This document shows, one piece after another, positions 35,189 through 46,838 of a DNA stretch of 64,000 nt. The translations under genes and the position numbers were made by a program. The DNA comes from Rhizoctonia solani (lineage: Eukaryota > Basidiomycota > Agaricomycetes > Cantharellales > Ceratobasidiaceae), in the NCBI RefSeq assembly GCF_016906535.1, contig NC_057372.1:2461501-2525500 (forward strand). The letters run 5' to 3'. Below the pieces are notes generated by a model. That model was given only the letters and a program-made list of their open reading frames with translations, did no database searches and was not told where the DNA came from. The first letter of the stretch is position 1. Every line of letters starts with the position of its first letter.

Positions 35189-37069
35189 ATCAACGTGTTA
35201 TCTAGCTAGTGGTGGTCTAGTAAAGCCAGTGAAAGATCCCAACACAATGACGTGGGTGTGGTGATCGACAGCGAGGTTGGCAGGCGTGAACAACGTGTCA
35301 AGCGCCCGAACCCAATGGGACTTGCCAGTACCAAGGATGATGGCGCTTAAACTCCCTTTAAAAATATATACGTGTATCCTTGTTAGGGTGGTTGATTCCG
35401 GCGTGGGTCTTATCACATCTTTCTCTGTGTTAGGGTGATGGCCCATATGAACATTCGATTTTAAGCTGACACATGGACTTTTGGATGTTGTTACACTTAG
35501 AATGGTGGGCTGCTTGGTAGGCGGTAAGCGCTAATGACGCATGACTACGAGCTGATGGATGAATGCATATGTATGAGCCGGATTTCCCGGGACCACGCAA
35601 GAATGTAAGTGAGTAAAAGTAACCCAAAGCTAGGGGTACGGTGATGAACATTATCCTGCATTATTTTAATATACAAATACCAACATAAGGGAAGCAAAAG
35701 GTTTCTGTAAAGGCGGAACGAGAGATAGAAAATAACCCTTAGGAATATGGGGGAAAAGCAATGAGTCACGAATAAGACCTTGGTGTTCTTGGTCGACATA
35801 AACTTCAATGCTACGTAAAAATACTAGCTCTCATAGCCACGGCCATTCGTGGATTGATACTAAGGCTTCACTGTCTTAGATTTGACGCGGAGCCAATGGT
35901 GGCCAAACTTGAAGATGCGAATAATGCCCACATCCCTTGGCCAAATGCACGATGCGGGATTTGTAATCAAGCATAAGGCCAAAATCTCATACTTAAGGAG
36001 TTGTATCATCTAGTCACAATAAATTGTAAAGAGGTATGGGAGGAGTTCTTCATGCCAACCACACAGAACTACTGATATTCACAGACATTCTTTAAAATTG
36101 TAAATCCATATAATATCATCCAAGTTGAGGACTTATTGGAGTCGTAGTCAGGATCAATAGAGGTTAGGACAGTGTAATTTTTTCATTCAAGGCACATATA
36201 GGATAGCCTTATTCCGGTAATGCTCCTAATTTGATCGACCTGATCATAGTAGTCCCAAAAAAGCACGTCGGAAAATCACTGCCGAGAGTTGCAGGTTTCA
36301 AATTATCCTTTGTGTGCCTGCTCGGCTCTAGTTCATTATACACTCCACCCCTCGTTCCTCAACCCTAGACAAAGTCAGTTAAGCCAGCACGTTGCGGCAT
36401 TCCAGAACGGCTCATGGGACATAATTTACGCTGGCCTAGCAGTCCACAAGGCCTAAATGCAAGAGTTGGGCGCAACCCCTACCACGATTTTTGTCCAGAT
36501 ATCAAAGACAACCCGAACTAGATTGCATAAATGCAGTTGGTGGCAATACGGCATTGTGGTTATCCGGTGATAGCTTGAGATTTCAACCCCGACATGAATG
36601 GTGTGATCGTTCAGTGTGCCTGGGCCAGACACTGTAATGAAGTTATCGGCATTCCCTTGCATGTATTCGAGTCTTGGCACCATCAGGTGTCTTGTACCTT
36701 TGGTACCATTCCCAATCGTTGGCACAAAGCCAAGGGTATAATAAGTTGAGAGAAATGCAAACTTCAGCCAGTGGACTTGGTGTTTCTACCCCTCCAAGCC
36801 CTCTCTCACGACCGTTGACGTTTCTTCTCCTCCCTGAATCTGATATTTAGCACTCTACTTTATCAGTTTCAAGTACCTGGGTATTAATTGATTGTACTGA
36901 ACGAGTATATACGATCCGTAATCTGGAAGACATTTGACGCCCCAACGGCTGCCCCATCAGTAAGCATATATATGCTACTCCTACCTGTTGAATATCCCTG
37001 ATCATTTTATCAACAGGCTGGTATAAGACCTCCGACGAATTCATAGACGACCCCCCAACCATTCTATCC
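35189..37069. other. 1.9 kb intergenic region without a recognisable gene
   Basis: Between two divergent genes. It is AT-rich, with short frames on both strands (the longest about 107 residues) that show no conserved motif or compositional bias. I see no RNA gene, terminal inverted repeat or transposase remnant. Confidence 0.55.
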
Positions 37070-39161
37070 ATGGCGGCGGCCCAGGGTGATCCTACCACTC
37101 CCCGCTCGAAAAATCGACTCGTCTCGCCCAGAGAGCGACATTGAAAAGGCACTCTCTTCAGACGGATCATCCGAAGAAGAGATTGCCCCCTATGTCGAGC
37201 AACGTCAAGCCGAAGAGGCTCGAGATGTCACTACGTTCCGAGGAAAGCTCGCGGCATTCACCATTCGATTGAGCCAATACGGCGTTGAAACCCGAGGGTA
37301 AGCAAACGCATTCAATCGACCTTGTTCACCATTTCACACTCGATTCGCAGCGTTGTGCCCACCGCTCCGGAGGCTCGCACAGACACCCGGTTTTGGAACC
37401 TTTTGTTCCTCTGGATATCTGCCAACTTTAACATCTTGGCATTCTCCACCGGGTCGCTTGGTCCGGCCATATTTGCGCTCGGCCTAAAAGAGAGCCTGCT
37501 CGTCATCTTCTTCATTAACTTGCTGAGCGCAACGCTCCCGGCTTACTTGTACGTCTACATCCCCTATCCTCGTATGACCGCATCACATTGTCTGAATTTC
37601 CACTCGTAGCTCGACGTTCGGTCCCCGGCTGGGCATGCGTCAAATGATCGTGTCCCGATACTCGTTCGGGTTCTACGGGAACATCATCCCGTCACTGCTC
37701 AACCTAATCACATTCATGGGCTTCCTGATTCTAAACTTGATCCTAGGAGGCGAGACTCTAGCCGCCGTCAGCGGATACCAAGCCGGGCATGGCGGAGGGC
37801 TCAGCTGGGACATTGGAATCGCCATCGTGGGAGTTATCGCCCTTCTCGCAAGTCACATCTCAATTACATGCTATATCCCTACTCATCCGGGGGGTGCCAC
37901 ATCTCATACATACAGGTTACGTTTTGCGGATACAAGGTTCTGTACACGTACGAACGCTTTGCCTGGATCCCGATCGTGATGGTCTACATCGTCGCGCTCG
38001 GATGTGGAGGAAAACAACTCACGTACGTTATATCTCCTCGGACAAGGTTACCTCATCCGCAAACTCACTCTCTGGGGCAATTTTATGACACTATTAGGGA
38101 TTTAGCACCCGTTGTGCCCGCTTCGTCCGTGACAGTACTCTGCTTCGCAGCCTCGATCGCAGGGTACATGATTTCATGGTCCACGCTCGCGTCGGACTAT
38201 ACGATCTACCTGGACCAATCGGCGCCCAACTCAAAAGTGTTCCTATTCGCATACAGCGGCTTTTTCTTCCCTAATGTCATATGCGAAATGGTCGGCGCCG
38301 CATTTGCCGTTTCGATGCACGCCCCGGGGAACGAGGCATGGTTGGACGGGTACAAGGTCAACAACGTTGGCGGGTTGCTCGATGAGGTTATGCGCCCCGC
38401 GGGGGGGTTTGGAAAGTTCTGCATTGTGCTTTTGGCATTGAGTTGTATTGCTGCATCGAGTCGTCCTATCTTCTTCTTTTCTTTCTTTTCAGAATTAAAG
38501 TTTTGACATTTAAAACAGGTCAATGCATGTACAGCTTCTGCGTAAGCTTCCAATGCATCACGCCATGCTTTGCTCGTATCCCTCGATACATCTATTCGAT
38601 TGTCGCCATCGCCATGCAAGTCATATTCCTTCTCTCCATACTCCACACACACACGCCACGTTCTTTAATTAATCAACTGACACCACGTTTTCACAGTTCG
38701 ATCCCACTCGCCATGGTAGGGGCGCACACCTACTACACCTCCCTCATCTCATTCACAGGCGTGATCGGATACTGGGCAGCCGCATGGGCAAGCATCGTCC
38801 TCGCCGAACACGTCCTATTCCGTCAGTCCCACACGGGCGCCCGGAAACAGCAGGATACGATTCGGCCGCATGGAACGACCCCTCGGCCCTCCCAACCGGC
38901 ATCCCGGCACTCGCCGCGTTCGCGCTGTCGTTTGCGCTGATCGTGCCCGCGATGAACCAGGTCTGGTTCCAGGGTCCGATCGGGCGGCGGGTCGGGGACA
39001 TCGGGTTCGAGCTCGCGTTTATCGTCGCGGGCGGGTTGTATAGCGTGTTTCGGCATGTGGAGAAAAAGGTTTGCGTCGGCCGGGCGTGGGCTAGGTTCCT
39101 AAAATGGAAAGTGTTCCAAATTGGTAGTGGTATGTTTTTCGTCATTGGGATTGTCGTGTAA
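37070..39161 (+). CDS. Purine-cytosine permease, NCS1 family (FCY2-like)
   Basis: A plasma-membrane importer of purines and cytosine. The leader (SDIEKALSSDGSSEEE) is acidic. Transmembrane blocks follow in family order: FWNLLFLWISANFNILAFST, GPAIFALGLKESLLVIFFIN, FGPRLGMRQMIVSRYSFGFY, LLNLITFMGFLILNLILGGE, VTFCGYKVLYTYERFAW, IAGYMISWSTLASDYTIYLD (the signature SDYT), VGAHTYYTSLISFTGVIGYW and IPALAAFALSFALIVPAMNQ. It ends FFVIGIVV at 39159-39161. The length fits the family. One-base breaks lie near 37110-37135 and 38830-38860. Introns 37848-37915 and 38616-38696 both begin GCAAGT, i.e. GC-AG type. I cannot tell substrate preference within the family. Confidence 0.87.
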
Positions 39162-39803
39162 GAGTCATATTTGGGGAATTGGATGTACTTGCGTTGTCGA
39201 GCTGCTCGTGATCAGAGGAACCTAAAAGAGGGAACTGTGTCGATCACCTTGCCATTCGCGTGGCCGAGTCGCTTAACGAGAGGTTCTGACACAAAGGCAA
39301 ATAGCTAAAGAGTGACGACGATGATATCATCTTCGCCAGCGATTCACACGCTGGTCCATCATGGTTCAAAACTGCAGCGAGTGGCATAGTCAAACTGTAA
39401 CTAATGCATGGGTATTCATCTGTGCGTAAAACACACATCTCGTTTCAACAAAAGGAAAAGAAAAAAAAGACCAAGAACCAAAAACATACAAAGAGGAACC
39501 CCACATCGTCCGGTTACTGTTCCACACAAAAAAAAAAGAGAAATTCACAAAAAGAGCGACGGAGAGATGTAAATAGCGATATAGGTAGAGAGGGCAGAGT
39601 CGAGATATAACTGATTGATACTGGAGGCTGGATAAGAGAGCAAGAAACAGTCTAAAAACAGAATGGATGAGAGACGATGCGTGTCCAAGACCAAGACAAC
39701 AAACTGTTCAAATGTGGGGGGGAGTAGGATGCTATCATGTATTGTCATTAAAGAATTGTGGTCCGAGTCCAAAAAAGAGCCACGGTTTTGAGTCCAAAGT
39801 GTT

Positions 39804-42097
39804 TTAATGCTTGGGAGATTTTTCGGGTGTGGTCGCGCCTGTTGTTGCGGGCGAGTAGGTGTCTTCGCCTGTTCCTTCGACCGACGAACCTCGAGGTTCT
39901 TCGGAGATGGGTGCGTCGGAGATGTGTACGTATTTCTCATGAATGGCCGGCACGGGCGGAACGGGTTCTGTCACGCCTAGGACGGGGGCATCGACCAGCC
40001 TAGAGGAAACCAAGTCAGAACGGAGCCAGCCCCCGCACATCTCAAACAACACACCTGAACCAAACACGCCCAGGCCCGCTCTTTTCCCTCACCCATTCCC
40101 AAAACCGGACGTGCCCGTCATCCATGGCGTCCATCAACGCCTGCTCGCCTTCGCGGGTGCCCATACCTTCCAAACCCACTCGCCGGCCCACTCGTCAGCG
40201 AGATTCTGGTTCCGCCCGCACGTTCTTTTCCCTTTCGAGAGCCGATACTCCAGGTCTTGTCGACTCGGAACGACGCGATCCAGACAGGACGCCAAACACG
40301 GGCGACGCCACGCGAAGATTTGACGTAGCTCAGGCTCGAGTCGAGTTTCATGATGGGTTCGGTGGAGCGTTTGGGGACGCTGAATGCATACACGAGCCCC
40401 GCGACGGCCGGGCCGGGTTCGCAGTTGGGCAAACGAGCTGGGTCGGGGTTGGGGTGTAGAGATGGGAGTAGTAGGCTGGGCCTGGGAGGGAGAGCACGTC
40501 GACATCGGGTGGGGGAGGGGCGGGGGGGACATAAGGGACGAGGGCCGAACCGGTAAAGATGAGCCATTCGGTCTGTCGGGCGTCCGAGTTGTGGGAGATT
40601 CGGCCGAATTGGTCGACCGGGGAGGCTGGGTTGGAAGCGCGGGGCACGTAGCCCAGGTTGCAAACAACATCGCCAGGTTTCATGAGGTCCCAGAGGCCGG
40701 CGCGAAGTATGAGGGACTCGCACGCGCGAACCGATTCGGGGGACATGAAATCGGTGGGGACGAAAACCCTGAGGACAGGAGCGCGGCCCGGGATGGTTGC
40801 GTAAAGCAGATCATGAGGGCCGGTGGGAGAAGAGGCGTAGCAGGGCCATGCTCCTTGATGCTTTCGGAGACGGCAGTGAGGGAGCCACGAGAGGTAGAGG
40901 CAGGGGTGCCGGGGAGCGAAGAGTGGCGCCTGTACCAGGGCGAGGTGGCTTGAGGGATTCGGTGTCATCGTCTTCAGGGCGGTGATGAACGTGAACAGGG
41001 GGAGTGCTCTTGCTTCTGGCAGGACGGCTAGAGCGTGTGCTTCGGGTGCTCCGAGTACTGGCAAATTGCTGAGATGAATTGAAATACTGGGAGCCGTTGG
41101 CGTAAACTGAGGAACGCTTCTCGAGGGACTGATAGATGGAAGATCTATGCGGTGCTGCGCAGGTGGGGGCGGAGGGGGCGGGAGAGTGCGTTTCTTGCGT
41201 GAGCTCCCACGGGAGAGAGAGAACAGGGAGGAGATGGTCGCACGCCGACGCTCCGATGTTGGCTCTGGGGCACGCTTCGACTTGGGCGGTGGAGGCGCGG
41301 CAGCGAACAAAGGTGCGGGAAAGACAAGTGGGGCGCAGCGAGCAAGGGCGGTGTTGGTGGTTGGTCATCGATCTCGGGCGGGTTGGGGGCAGCAAGCGCC
41401 CGGGAGCGCAGGAGCAGGACCATGCGCGAGTGGGCGGCAGTCAGGGACTGGAATCGCTCGGTGGTAGCGCTCGCGAGATGGAGCATGTTCATGAGAGAGT
41501 CGATGACCGAGAGCGCATGGGTCGGGTAGAGGTGGACAGACATGTGCTGAGAGAGCACTGGACAGACATGAGCATAAACCCATGTAATTTGACACAGCAC
41601 TTACTGAAGAGCTCGAGGTGGTCGAGCGACACATGGATGGGCTCGTCGGGACGGGCACCGAGTGTGTAGCCCGGGACAAAGCGAGCGAGGATGGGATCCA
41701 TGCACTCTTCTGTCTCGAGTGCAGACCGCACCCCATGCGATGTCATGGCCAGCTGCCGGAAATCGTGCCATGACAGATACCGCAGCAGTCGGTGGACCAC
41801 GCCTGGCTCCGACAGCGCAACCACCACCGCTCGCTGGAACATCATCATGACCGTGCTCGACCGTGAGTTGGAGCGCATACGCGATGTCGGCTGCGATTCT
41901 ATCGACATCCTCGTCGCCTTGGACCCATTCCTCAGCAGCCCCTGCTGTCTGCTCTTGAATGACGTCGGCATCGTCGTAGCTATCCCCATCGTCGTGCTCG
42001 GCTCAGGGAGCTCCTCACTTGGCGCCGAGTCATCCGTATCCGTCAGCGACGGCGTCCGTGTCACATGCGGCGACAGCTCGTCAACTAGCGTCGTCAT
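39804..42097 (-). CDS. F-box-like protein with Pro-rich region, frame broken
   Basis: ATG 42097 starts a Ser/Thr-rich leader. A short F-box-like motif follows (VVHRLLRYLSWHDFRQLAMT), then CMDPILARFVPGYTLGARPD, HVSLDHLELF and, after an intron near 41590, YPTHALSVIDSLMNMLHLAS. A proline-rich segment (RKKRTLPPPPPPPAQHRIDL) leads to a conserved-looking C-terminal half: GAPEAHALAVLPEARALPLF, HDLLYATIPGRAPVLRVFVP, SESLILRAGLWDLMKPGDVV-type sequence and VCNLGYVPRA. The end reads IMKLDSSLSYVKSSRGVARV, KVWAPAKASRRA, then GVTEPVPPVPAIHEKYVHIS to a stop at 39804. Frame changes are needed near 40430 and 40200. F-box proteins bind Skp1 in ubiquitin ligases, but this one is basidiomycete-type and otherwise unknown. 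Confidence 0.65.
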
Positions 42098-44727
42098 TAT
42101 TATCTTCTCAGAGGGGAGGGCAAGTTTGGAATCTATCCCAGCCCCGGCCCCTTGTACTTATTATTTTTTTTTCCCGCAACCATATTTCGGCCATACTATA
42201 AATCACAGCACGTCATCGATCAACTTGAGTTTGTCACGAGCACTGCCACCGCCACAGCACGGACCCCTTCCCTACCTCCCTGTGGAGACTTTCCACTAGA
42301 ACCTGTCCGGCCCACTGGCCTCGGCGTCGTCGTCAACGCCCACACCGTCGCTATCCCATCGGACCCCGCTCTCCCACCCTCTCACCGACTTTGAACGGAC
42401 TGTATGCGACATATGCTTGGCCTGCGCCATCTTACGCAATCCATGCCGCGACTCGATCGAAGCGAACCTCCATCACCGGCCTCAAGGCGCTTCTTCACAA
42501 TCCCAGCAATTCAATCCAACACCATCTATCCCATTTATCTGACTAAAAAACCACACCGACAAGCCCCCTGCCAGCCTATTAGCACAGCACAAACACCTCG
42601 CTGTCAGTCTCAAACCCGCACCCATACCGTACTCACTCTTTTGTTTTTGACGTCATTTTAAAACTCCCCCCGCTTTCTCACTTCCAGCCGACCGGGAAAT
42701 TGTGAACGCACACATCCATTGGGCTCGGCACACTTGGCCTCGCGATCTGATTTGAACGGGTCCATTTTTGCCAAGCTCCTCGTCCTCGTTTTGGCGCTGG
42801 CGTGGCTTCCTGAGCGAGCTGGTCCCGGTTGCTGCCTGTCCTTTGAATTCTATACTGATTCATTTGATTAACGTGGTGTGGGGTTTTGCGGAGGAGGGCA
42901 AAGGGATAGGAGGGGCACCGGACGCTGCGGTGGTACAATATATTGCATGTAAAGGATGGATACTTTTGGGTTTTGACACGTACTGCTATGACTACCATAG
43001 TCCGCTTGAGAGCATACATCCAAATCGTACAATCATTCCCTTTTACGTGTACGGATTTAACTGCATGCATCTAGTACAACACGCGTCTGATCGGGCATAG
43101 TCGATCCCAACACAACAGGACCCCGAGCTATTCTTACGGCGTTATTTTTGCTCGCTGAAACTCTACAACCATGTCCAACGGCCCTACCTTAAATAGTAGT
43201 ATTTCCTAATCGGGACCGGCCAAACAAATAAAGAGAGAAGAACAAAGATATTAAGAACAAGGATTAAATTTCGTTTACCTGAGCGCCTGGGCTTGGCTCA
43301 ACATCCCTCCCTCCCCCAAGCCGTGCCAAGCGAGGTACCTGCCTGTTGGTCAGGCACGGTCTAGTCCTCATGATGGATAGTCTATAACACAGGAATGAGT
43401 TCGATCGGCGAAGCGATTCGTTCCGAGCGCACATCGCACCGTATGCGTTTCTTTTCTTTGCCGTACTCGGCTCCTAGGCCCCGAGCCCGAAACGCAGCAT
43501 AGCATAGCTATAGGGCGCTTGAATTCCAATCAACAACTAGTACTACGTACTCGTGCGTGTTGATAGCTAGCGGGCATCTGGAGCGAACGTTTGTCGGAGA
43601 ATAGAGCAAGGCCTAGGGGGAGCGAACAAGTCCAATGCACTTTATTGCGAACTGATCCCTCGAGGCTGATCGTTGGCCCATGAACGGCTGCCGCGTGCAA
43701 CGTGCTCGGTCCAGCGGGAATCGAGCACTAGATGAAATGGTCTGTTTCCATGTGTGAGCCGTTAACGTTAAATCTGACGCAATATTCCTCTAGAACTTGA
43801 ACGGTATAAATTATCGACGTCACTTACGTTGTACATTCACACTCTCGCGGGTAATCGAACCGTTGCGTACGGATATACCAAGTAACTATCGGGTGGCTGG
43901 GTCGACCTGGCTCGTCCGGATCTCTCGAGCCACCCCAACTCGAGTTTCCAAACTTGTCTTTCCTCCACCCCATACTTTCTTCACACGTGTCTGGAATTGC
44001 AGCCGAGATCATACAGTACATGCATGTGCAGCTCGACCCTCCTCCCGTCTGCTCCCCCGCATATCGAATCAATCTACCCCTTTTGAGCCGTTGCCGAGGA
44101 CGGCAACCCTGCCTCCGTTCGAAAATCGCCGAATCAAAACCTTGGTGTCGATTACGAGGGAGGAAGAAGGGGGGGGGGCAAGCAAGTTCACTAACCCGAA
44201 GACCCGAAGCGGTCTCGAGGTCGCGCGAACTAAGGTGCTTTGCAGTTACGCCTTACGGCCTCATGTACACAGATCGCTCGTTCACGGGGAAGAAGGAGGG
44301 GGGAAGGGACATAAACAGACGCAGGATTCAAGGGACGGAAATGGCCTAAAATGGGATTGCTATATACGGACATAGGCACATTGAGGTAAGGGAGTAGTAA
44401 GGGAGAGGGGGAGCTTCGTCCGAATGTACATCACCCGGAACGGGGCCGGCGGATAAGACTTGTGTGAGGCTTGAGATATTAGTAGCCACTACCGGTTATC
44501 GTGCTCGTGCTTGTGCGGGGGTGCATGTCTAATCGACACAGTGATATAGTGGTCGTCCGGCGGGTTGGCAGTCAGTAAATTAGCAAGCCTCTTATCAAGC
44601 GCTGCCACGCCCTGCACATCCAATCCGACAATAAGCGCCAAGTTGATCGCCGCCGCCAACCACAACAGCCACGCAGTCCGCTGCCTCAAAACATTCTACA
44701 AACAAACAAAAGAAAAGCAAAGAAAAA
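42098..44727. other. 2.6 kb intergenic region without a supported gene
   Basis: Between divergent genes. The first 600 bases are C-rich on the plus strand, as in a long fungal 5' leader. Later parts contain G-runs (about 44169) and short frames. The largest frame, at 43797-44375, has no conserved content and a composition unlike the neighbours. No RNA gene was recognised. Confidence 0.5.
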
Positions 44728-46426
44728 TGCCTAAAACCAAGGCGCCCAAACCAAAATTGTCCACACCCAAAGCAGGGTCGAGATCAAAAACCAAGCCGAG
44801 ACAGACGCGATCGGTTGGAGGATTACCCACCTTGGACGAGATCCTTGACTTGCCTGATGAACTGGAACTTGCGCGCGGTCCGCTTTTACGAGTTAGGTTT
44901 CCGACTTTGGGCGAGGATAGTGATGACGACGAGATGCCTGAGATTCCGCAAACAAGGGAGGAGCTGAGGCGTCTATACAAGCCGTTCCCCAAGTTGGAAG
45001 GTGTGTGTTCGGGCTCTCTTGCAAGGGCGGAAGCTTTTTTCTGGCGGGATCTAATGCGGGGCTATAGTCTATAATGATCAGGGAGAATCGTTGTTCGAGG
45101 GCCCAATACAGGTGCTTGACTAGTGAGTAAACCTAGGTTCTTTATCATTGGTTCTGACTTTGTCATAATAGTATTCATATTCGCGCTGGCGAAGTTGGGG
45201 GAGAATCGGTTGAAGATACCGAGCAGTGGTATGGGCAAATAACCTATATTGGTGCAAGAGACCCACCCGCAACCAAAACTCGTAAAGCTAAAGGGGAACC
45301 GACAGGGAGCAGGAACAACCTGACGTAAGTTTGAGGCTTAGGTCTCTTTGAGAGCCGACGAAAACTGACGGCACTTTAGGTTTGTTTGCGAATCGCATGG
45401 TTTTACGATCATGGGAGTGAGTATGTATTGGTATGAAGAGATCACGCGAGGCTTAACTGGACTGCTAGTGTTGAGCCAACGATCCCTGATGCCAGAGGAC
45501 AAGTGCGTCAGATAATGGATAACTGTTTATCGGTGTCATCTTATTCCTATATCAGGCGATCTTGTTCCAATATGATTCCGGGAGAGCTGATATTTTCCGA
45601 CCATTACGACACAGTTCACTTGTCGTCATTGCTCGGCAGAGTAGATATCAAGTTTTTCAATGAAATATCTACAACACAAGTTCCCATCGCACCTGGCGAG
45701 CTATTTTATAGGCAAGTTCTTTGGTAATCGAAAACTGCGTCTACTCATTCTTGTTTAGGCGTGCAATTTTCCGAGATCGAGTCGTGGTAAGTGCACTTGA
45801 GAAAATAGCGATTTATCTCCTAACCTTGTCCAGTCTCAACATACTCCAAAGAACCAGTGTACCACCCGCTGCAAACTTTCATACAAACCCGACCGGACAT
45901 CCAACACTTTTGCCCACGAATCTCCTGTCGCCGGTGGTTTCACTCTTCCTGTCTCGAGCCCAACCCCCATACTAAAAACCGCAATGAAGACTGGATGATC
46001 GACTATGAATTACCGCCCGAGGAACTACAGCTTGTCGATATTGTTTCATCTCGCAAATCAGGGAAGCCGAATCAAAATATCCCCAATTTCGAGCATTCGT
46101 CGGAGACTGAGGGCGAGGCTGACGGAGAAGACAAGAATTCGCTGCAGCGTCGACTGGCGTTGGTTCGTCAACTCCCGCCTCTTGTTCGCTCGTTGGCTAC
46201 GAGCGCAATCACCAGAGGCATCGACTCGGGCCAGGGAATCGTTGGAGGTGCCTATGTCATTCAACAGGCGAGGTGGTTGGCTCGCAAGGTTGTTATCGAA
46301 GGTGGTACTTTGACTCGAGAGGAAGAGGAAGATCTAGCAGAAGAAGCCAAATTGACCAATCCTGATGGAGGGCCGAAATTGACGCAGCGAAAATACCTGT
46401 GTCCTGCTTGTTCTGACCCGATCTAA
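44728..46426 (+). CDS. BAH-domain protein with PHD-like C-terminal zinc motif
   Basis: Probable chromatin protein. ATG 44728 starts a basic leader (KTKAPKPKLSTPKAGSRSKT) followed by TLDEILDLPDELEL and an acidic stretch. Middle exons give GESLFEGPIQVLDYIHIRAG, EQWYGQITYIGARDPP and FVCESHGFTIMG. A BAH-like end follows: GELIFSDHYDTVHLSSLLGR with VDIKFFNEIS and APGELFYRRAIFRDRVV. The last exon has YHPLQTFIQTRPDIQHFCPR and CRRWFHSSCLE, the CPxxxCRxWFHxxC look of an atypical PHD/zinc knuckle. The tail is acidic and ends KYLCPACSDPI, another Cys pair, at 46424-46426. The intron 45712-45758 begins GCAAGT. An in-frame upstream ATG at 44565 is possible, but the region has no conserved content. The exon around 45420-45500 is unclear. 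Confidence 0.65.
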
Positions 46427-46838
46427 ACTATCAAGCTAGGTTGGTTGACCCACGCTGGGTGGGGCCGCTGTTTTACTCGTGATGCTCGCCATAATCCCCC
46501 GAGCTTCTTGGAGCACTGGAGCATCAGCCTTTAAGCATGTGGATCGTGTATTCCTCTTGATCTTAAGTTTTGGGACTAGGTTATTTTTGGAGCTTGTACT
46601 ATGTAGTTTATTTTCTTTTTTTTTGTGTGTCTGCATCGGCCCACGCTGTCTTCTGTTTTCTACGTCGCTTTCTTTTTAAAGGCAATTATCATAACAATGT
46701 AGCTACACTGAATCACATACTGACGGAAGAGAATGGAACGACACCGCTCATCATAAAATCATCACCAAGAAAACTTCAAACCAGACATTCCAAACAAAAA
46801 ATGAGAAAATAAAACCTTGTGGTCATAACCACGTTCAA

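Noticed and set aside
40348..41395. Overlapping frames of 189-194 residues on both strands in the F-box gene
   Set aside because: They come from the high-GC Pro/Ser/Arg-rich coding stretch. Only the minus frame with LLRYLSWHDF continuity is kept.
43797..44375. A 192-residue plus-strand open frame
   Set aside because: Arg/Pro-rich with no recognisable domain, no helix or strand pattern, and it sits in an intergenic stretch. It looks like a chance frame in G/C-rich DNA.
44489..44697. A minus-strand frame with a hydrophobic helix (AWLLWLAAAINLALIVGL)
   Set aside because: It lacks an ATG, overlaps the leader of the BAH gene and appears to be the complement of Ala/Ser-rich sequence there. An apparent acceptor before it is just the A-rich leader read backwards.
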